64,000 nucleotides of DNA from assembly GCF_030814435.1 (NCBI RefSeq), contig NZ_JAUSUW010000017.1, forward strand, positions 1 to 64,000. Direction: 5' to 3'. The stretch's first letter is position 1. Each line of letters opens with the position of its first letter. The notes under the pieces were generated by a model. That model was not told the DNA's origin. It worked only from the letters and a program-made list of their open reading frames with translations, and did not search any database. The stretch comes from Peteryoungia aggregata LMG 23059. GTDB lineage: Bacteria; Pseudomonadota; Alphaproteobacteria; Rhizobiales; Rhizobiaceae. Both the position numbers and the translations under genes were made by a program. Below are positions 62,645 to 64,000 of the stretch, in pieces.

Positions 62645-62739
62645 GAGCGCGGGTTAACGCTTGAGGTTTGAGGGAATGTTGACCCCGCCGGAGAAATTCG
62701 GCGGGCGCCGTGTAGCGAAGAAAGACCAAATCCATAGAT

Positions 62740-64000
62740 TCAGTGCTTGCTCTGCGAGATGATACGGCCAAGCTCTCCGTTCTGCTGGAGCTCCGGAGCG
62801 AAACCGTTCACAAGCGCAGCACGTTGTCCGGAAGCTAACAGGGCTCGAACGTATGTCTCCGCCAGTGAGTGTACATAAGAACTCCAAATGGCTTCGAACC
62901 TCGCGTTGAGTTTCGCTGCATCTAGCTCACGCAACGCCTGCTCCGCAAACTCGCGACGGCCAGAACCTGCCATAAGTCGCCACCTAACAACCCGAAGCTG
63001 GAAACGATCAGGATCCATGTGTATAGCTTGATCCATATTCTCTAGAGCAGCAGTAAAATCACCGGTAAATTCAGCCTCCTCCGCATACAACTCGAACGGA
63101 GCGGCATTTGCCCCCGGATACGACTCTAAATCCCTAAAAGCTTGCTTGATCAGCAAATCGATATCAACAGGAACGTCTCGACCAGCCTGAACACCTCTGT
63201 ACTTCCAATGTAAATAAACTCTTGCAAGAGAAATCAAGCTAAAAACAGTTCTCTTGAGATTCACGTAAGACTTAGCAACAACCTCCGCTCTACGAAAATC
63301 AGGAGAACGTGTAGACAAAATGCAGCGAATTAATGGCCTATAAATGAACTCTCGACGTCTATCTTTATCCGAATTTAGATCGAGCGCTAAATTGTACGCT
63401 TCGATTGCCTCCAAAAATTGACGTCTATACTCGTAAAGATCGGCCTGCAGGAATGCTGCAATAGGCTTGCTGCGCGCATCTCGATTCAAGCGAGCGATGC
63501 ACTCCTCGGACTCTGGATACTTTCTCATCCTTGTTGCCGCTAGGCAAAAGTAGCGATCAATCTCCAGCCGCGAGGCATCACGAAACTGGCCACGGCTCTC
63601 ATACGCCTTACGCAGCAATCGATACGCATGCTTCCATTTGCTAGCATGATAGAGTCGAATACCGGCCTGAAACCAGTGAGCCGCAGAAACGAACAGCTTA
63701 GCCGCGCCTGGTAAGCCATCCCCCCCTGAAAGAAGTGCAGCCTGAATACGCGCCTCCAGCCGCACCAATTCATGACCACCTTCCTGAGTTTTCGATTCAA
63801 CCTCGAACGGCTGACTACAAAAAATTCGCTGAGCCTCATCGATCCACTTGACCAATTCCGGCTGAATAAGCTCCCTGTTCAAGCGATTTGCAAGTAATGG
63901 CGTCAAGCGATATATCTCATCCGTTTCTCGCTCGACTAGACCAAGATCAACGAGACGCGAAACAACCCTAAGTATACTGCGTCTTGGCCGGATTGCGATA
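62740..64000 (-). CDS. C-terminal part of a STAND-like protein with winged helix and TPR-like repeats (cut by window edge)
   Basis: The frame is open from its stop at 62740 to the end of the window; a TTG at 63906 is not the start. The edge part encodes a winged-helix unit (RSILRVVSRLVDLGLVERE then TDEIYRLTPLLANRL) as found after the NTPase module of STAND proteins, and about 350 residues of alpha-helical, TPR-like repeats follow (YHASKWKHAYRLLRKAYESR, YEYRRQFLEAIEAYNLALDL). The NTPase itself would lie beyond the edge. Base use is visibly AT-richer than the neighbours, which suggests transfer. Many such proteins act in phage defence, but here that is only a guess. Confidence 0.7.
   Translation of the reverse strand, partial: IAIRPRRSILRVVSRLVDLGLVERETDEIYRLTPLLANRLNRELIQPELVKWIDEAQRIFCSQPFEVESKTQEGGHELVRLEARIQAALLSGGDGLPGAAKLFVSAAHWFQAGIRLYHASKWKHAYRLLRKAYESRGQFRDASRLEIDRYFCLAATRMRKYPESEECIARLNRDARSKPIAAFLQADLYEYRRQFLEAIEAYNLALDLNSDKDRRREFIYRPLIRCILSTRSPDFRRAEVVAKSYVNLKRTVFSLISLARVYLHWKYRGVQAGRDVPVDIDLLIKQAFRDLESYPGANAAPFELYAEEAEFTGDFTAALENMDQAIHMDPDRFQLRVVRWRLMAGSGRREFAEQALRELDAAKLNARFEAIWSSYVHSLAETYVRALLASGQRAALVNGFAPELQQNGELGRIISQSKH

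Overview
This window is GC-rich, gene-dense alphaproteobacterial chromosome, almost certainly from the order Rhizobiales in the Rhizobium/Agrobacterium group; the species cannot be read from it. Signs of this are a rhizobial-type flagellin, an alphaproteobacterial L25/CTC protein, separate petA-petB-petC genes for the cytochrome bc1 complex, a DUF1285-NUDIX-CCA transferase-MoxR-DUF58-DUF4159 block, promoters of the TTGACC-N17-CATAGG type and a dispersed palindromic repeat of a kind common in rhizobia. Most of the window is core genome. The accessory material is an IS110-type remnant at the left edge, a decayed duplicate of the ychF 3' end, two toxin-antitoxin loci and a foreign-looking gene cut by the right edge.

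Region by region: 1-2.9 kb holds the transposase end, the repeat, an AldB/ExaC-type aldehyde dehydrogenase and its AcoR-like regulator; a shared 18-bp dyad lies about 105 bp before each of the two genes. 3.0-8.6 kb has two large GGDEF-EAL proteins flanking the L25 gene. 8.6-13.7 kb carries a periplasmic binding protein, pth, prmB, two small unknown genes, clpS and ychF. 13.7-16.5 kb has a TDT-family transporter lying between the true ychF end and a degenerate copy of that end, then an exported protein of unknown function. 16.5-20.5 kb has a Crp/Fnr regulator with a YgaP-like membrane protein, a tightly overlapped maoC-maoC-glutathione peroxidase operon, an AraC regulator and a LysE exporter.

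20.5-35.8 kb has apt, petABC, two related ABC exporters, a degenerate GGDEF protein, a paired YdcZ-type small transporter, a chemoreceptor, trmL, a GHSRG-motif protein with a long acidic tail and an atypical flagellin. 36-41.3 kb has hemF, small conserved genes, a fasciclin protein and an overlapping DUF1285-NUDIX-CCA transferase operon. 41.5-48.3 kb is a four-gene MoxR operon (AAA+ ATPase, DUF58, two large membrane proteins). 48.4-49.3 kb is a PIN toxin with an unfamiliar 65-aa partner and a truncated antitoxin-like gene. 49.3-56.4 kb is a set of enzymes ending with leuA. 56.7-60 kb has brnTA, a BenE-type transporter and a GGEEF diguanylate cyclase. 60.2-62.6 kb has the carboxynorspermidine decarboxylase/dehydrogenase pair for polyamine synthesis. 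62.7-64 kb is the C-terminal part of an AT-richer, STAND-like repeat protein.

Recurring themes are c-di-GMP signalling (three apparently active GGDEF or GGDEF-EAL proteins and one degenerate), motility (chemoreceptor, flagellin) and envelope work (MoxR operon, exporters). No large new system is fully contained here. The best candidates for novelty are the PIN/65-aa locus, the edge STAND-like gene, the ychF-end duplication around the transporter, and the aldehyde dehydrogenase regulatory dyad.
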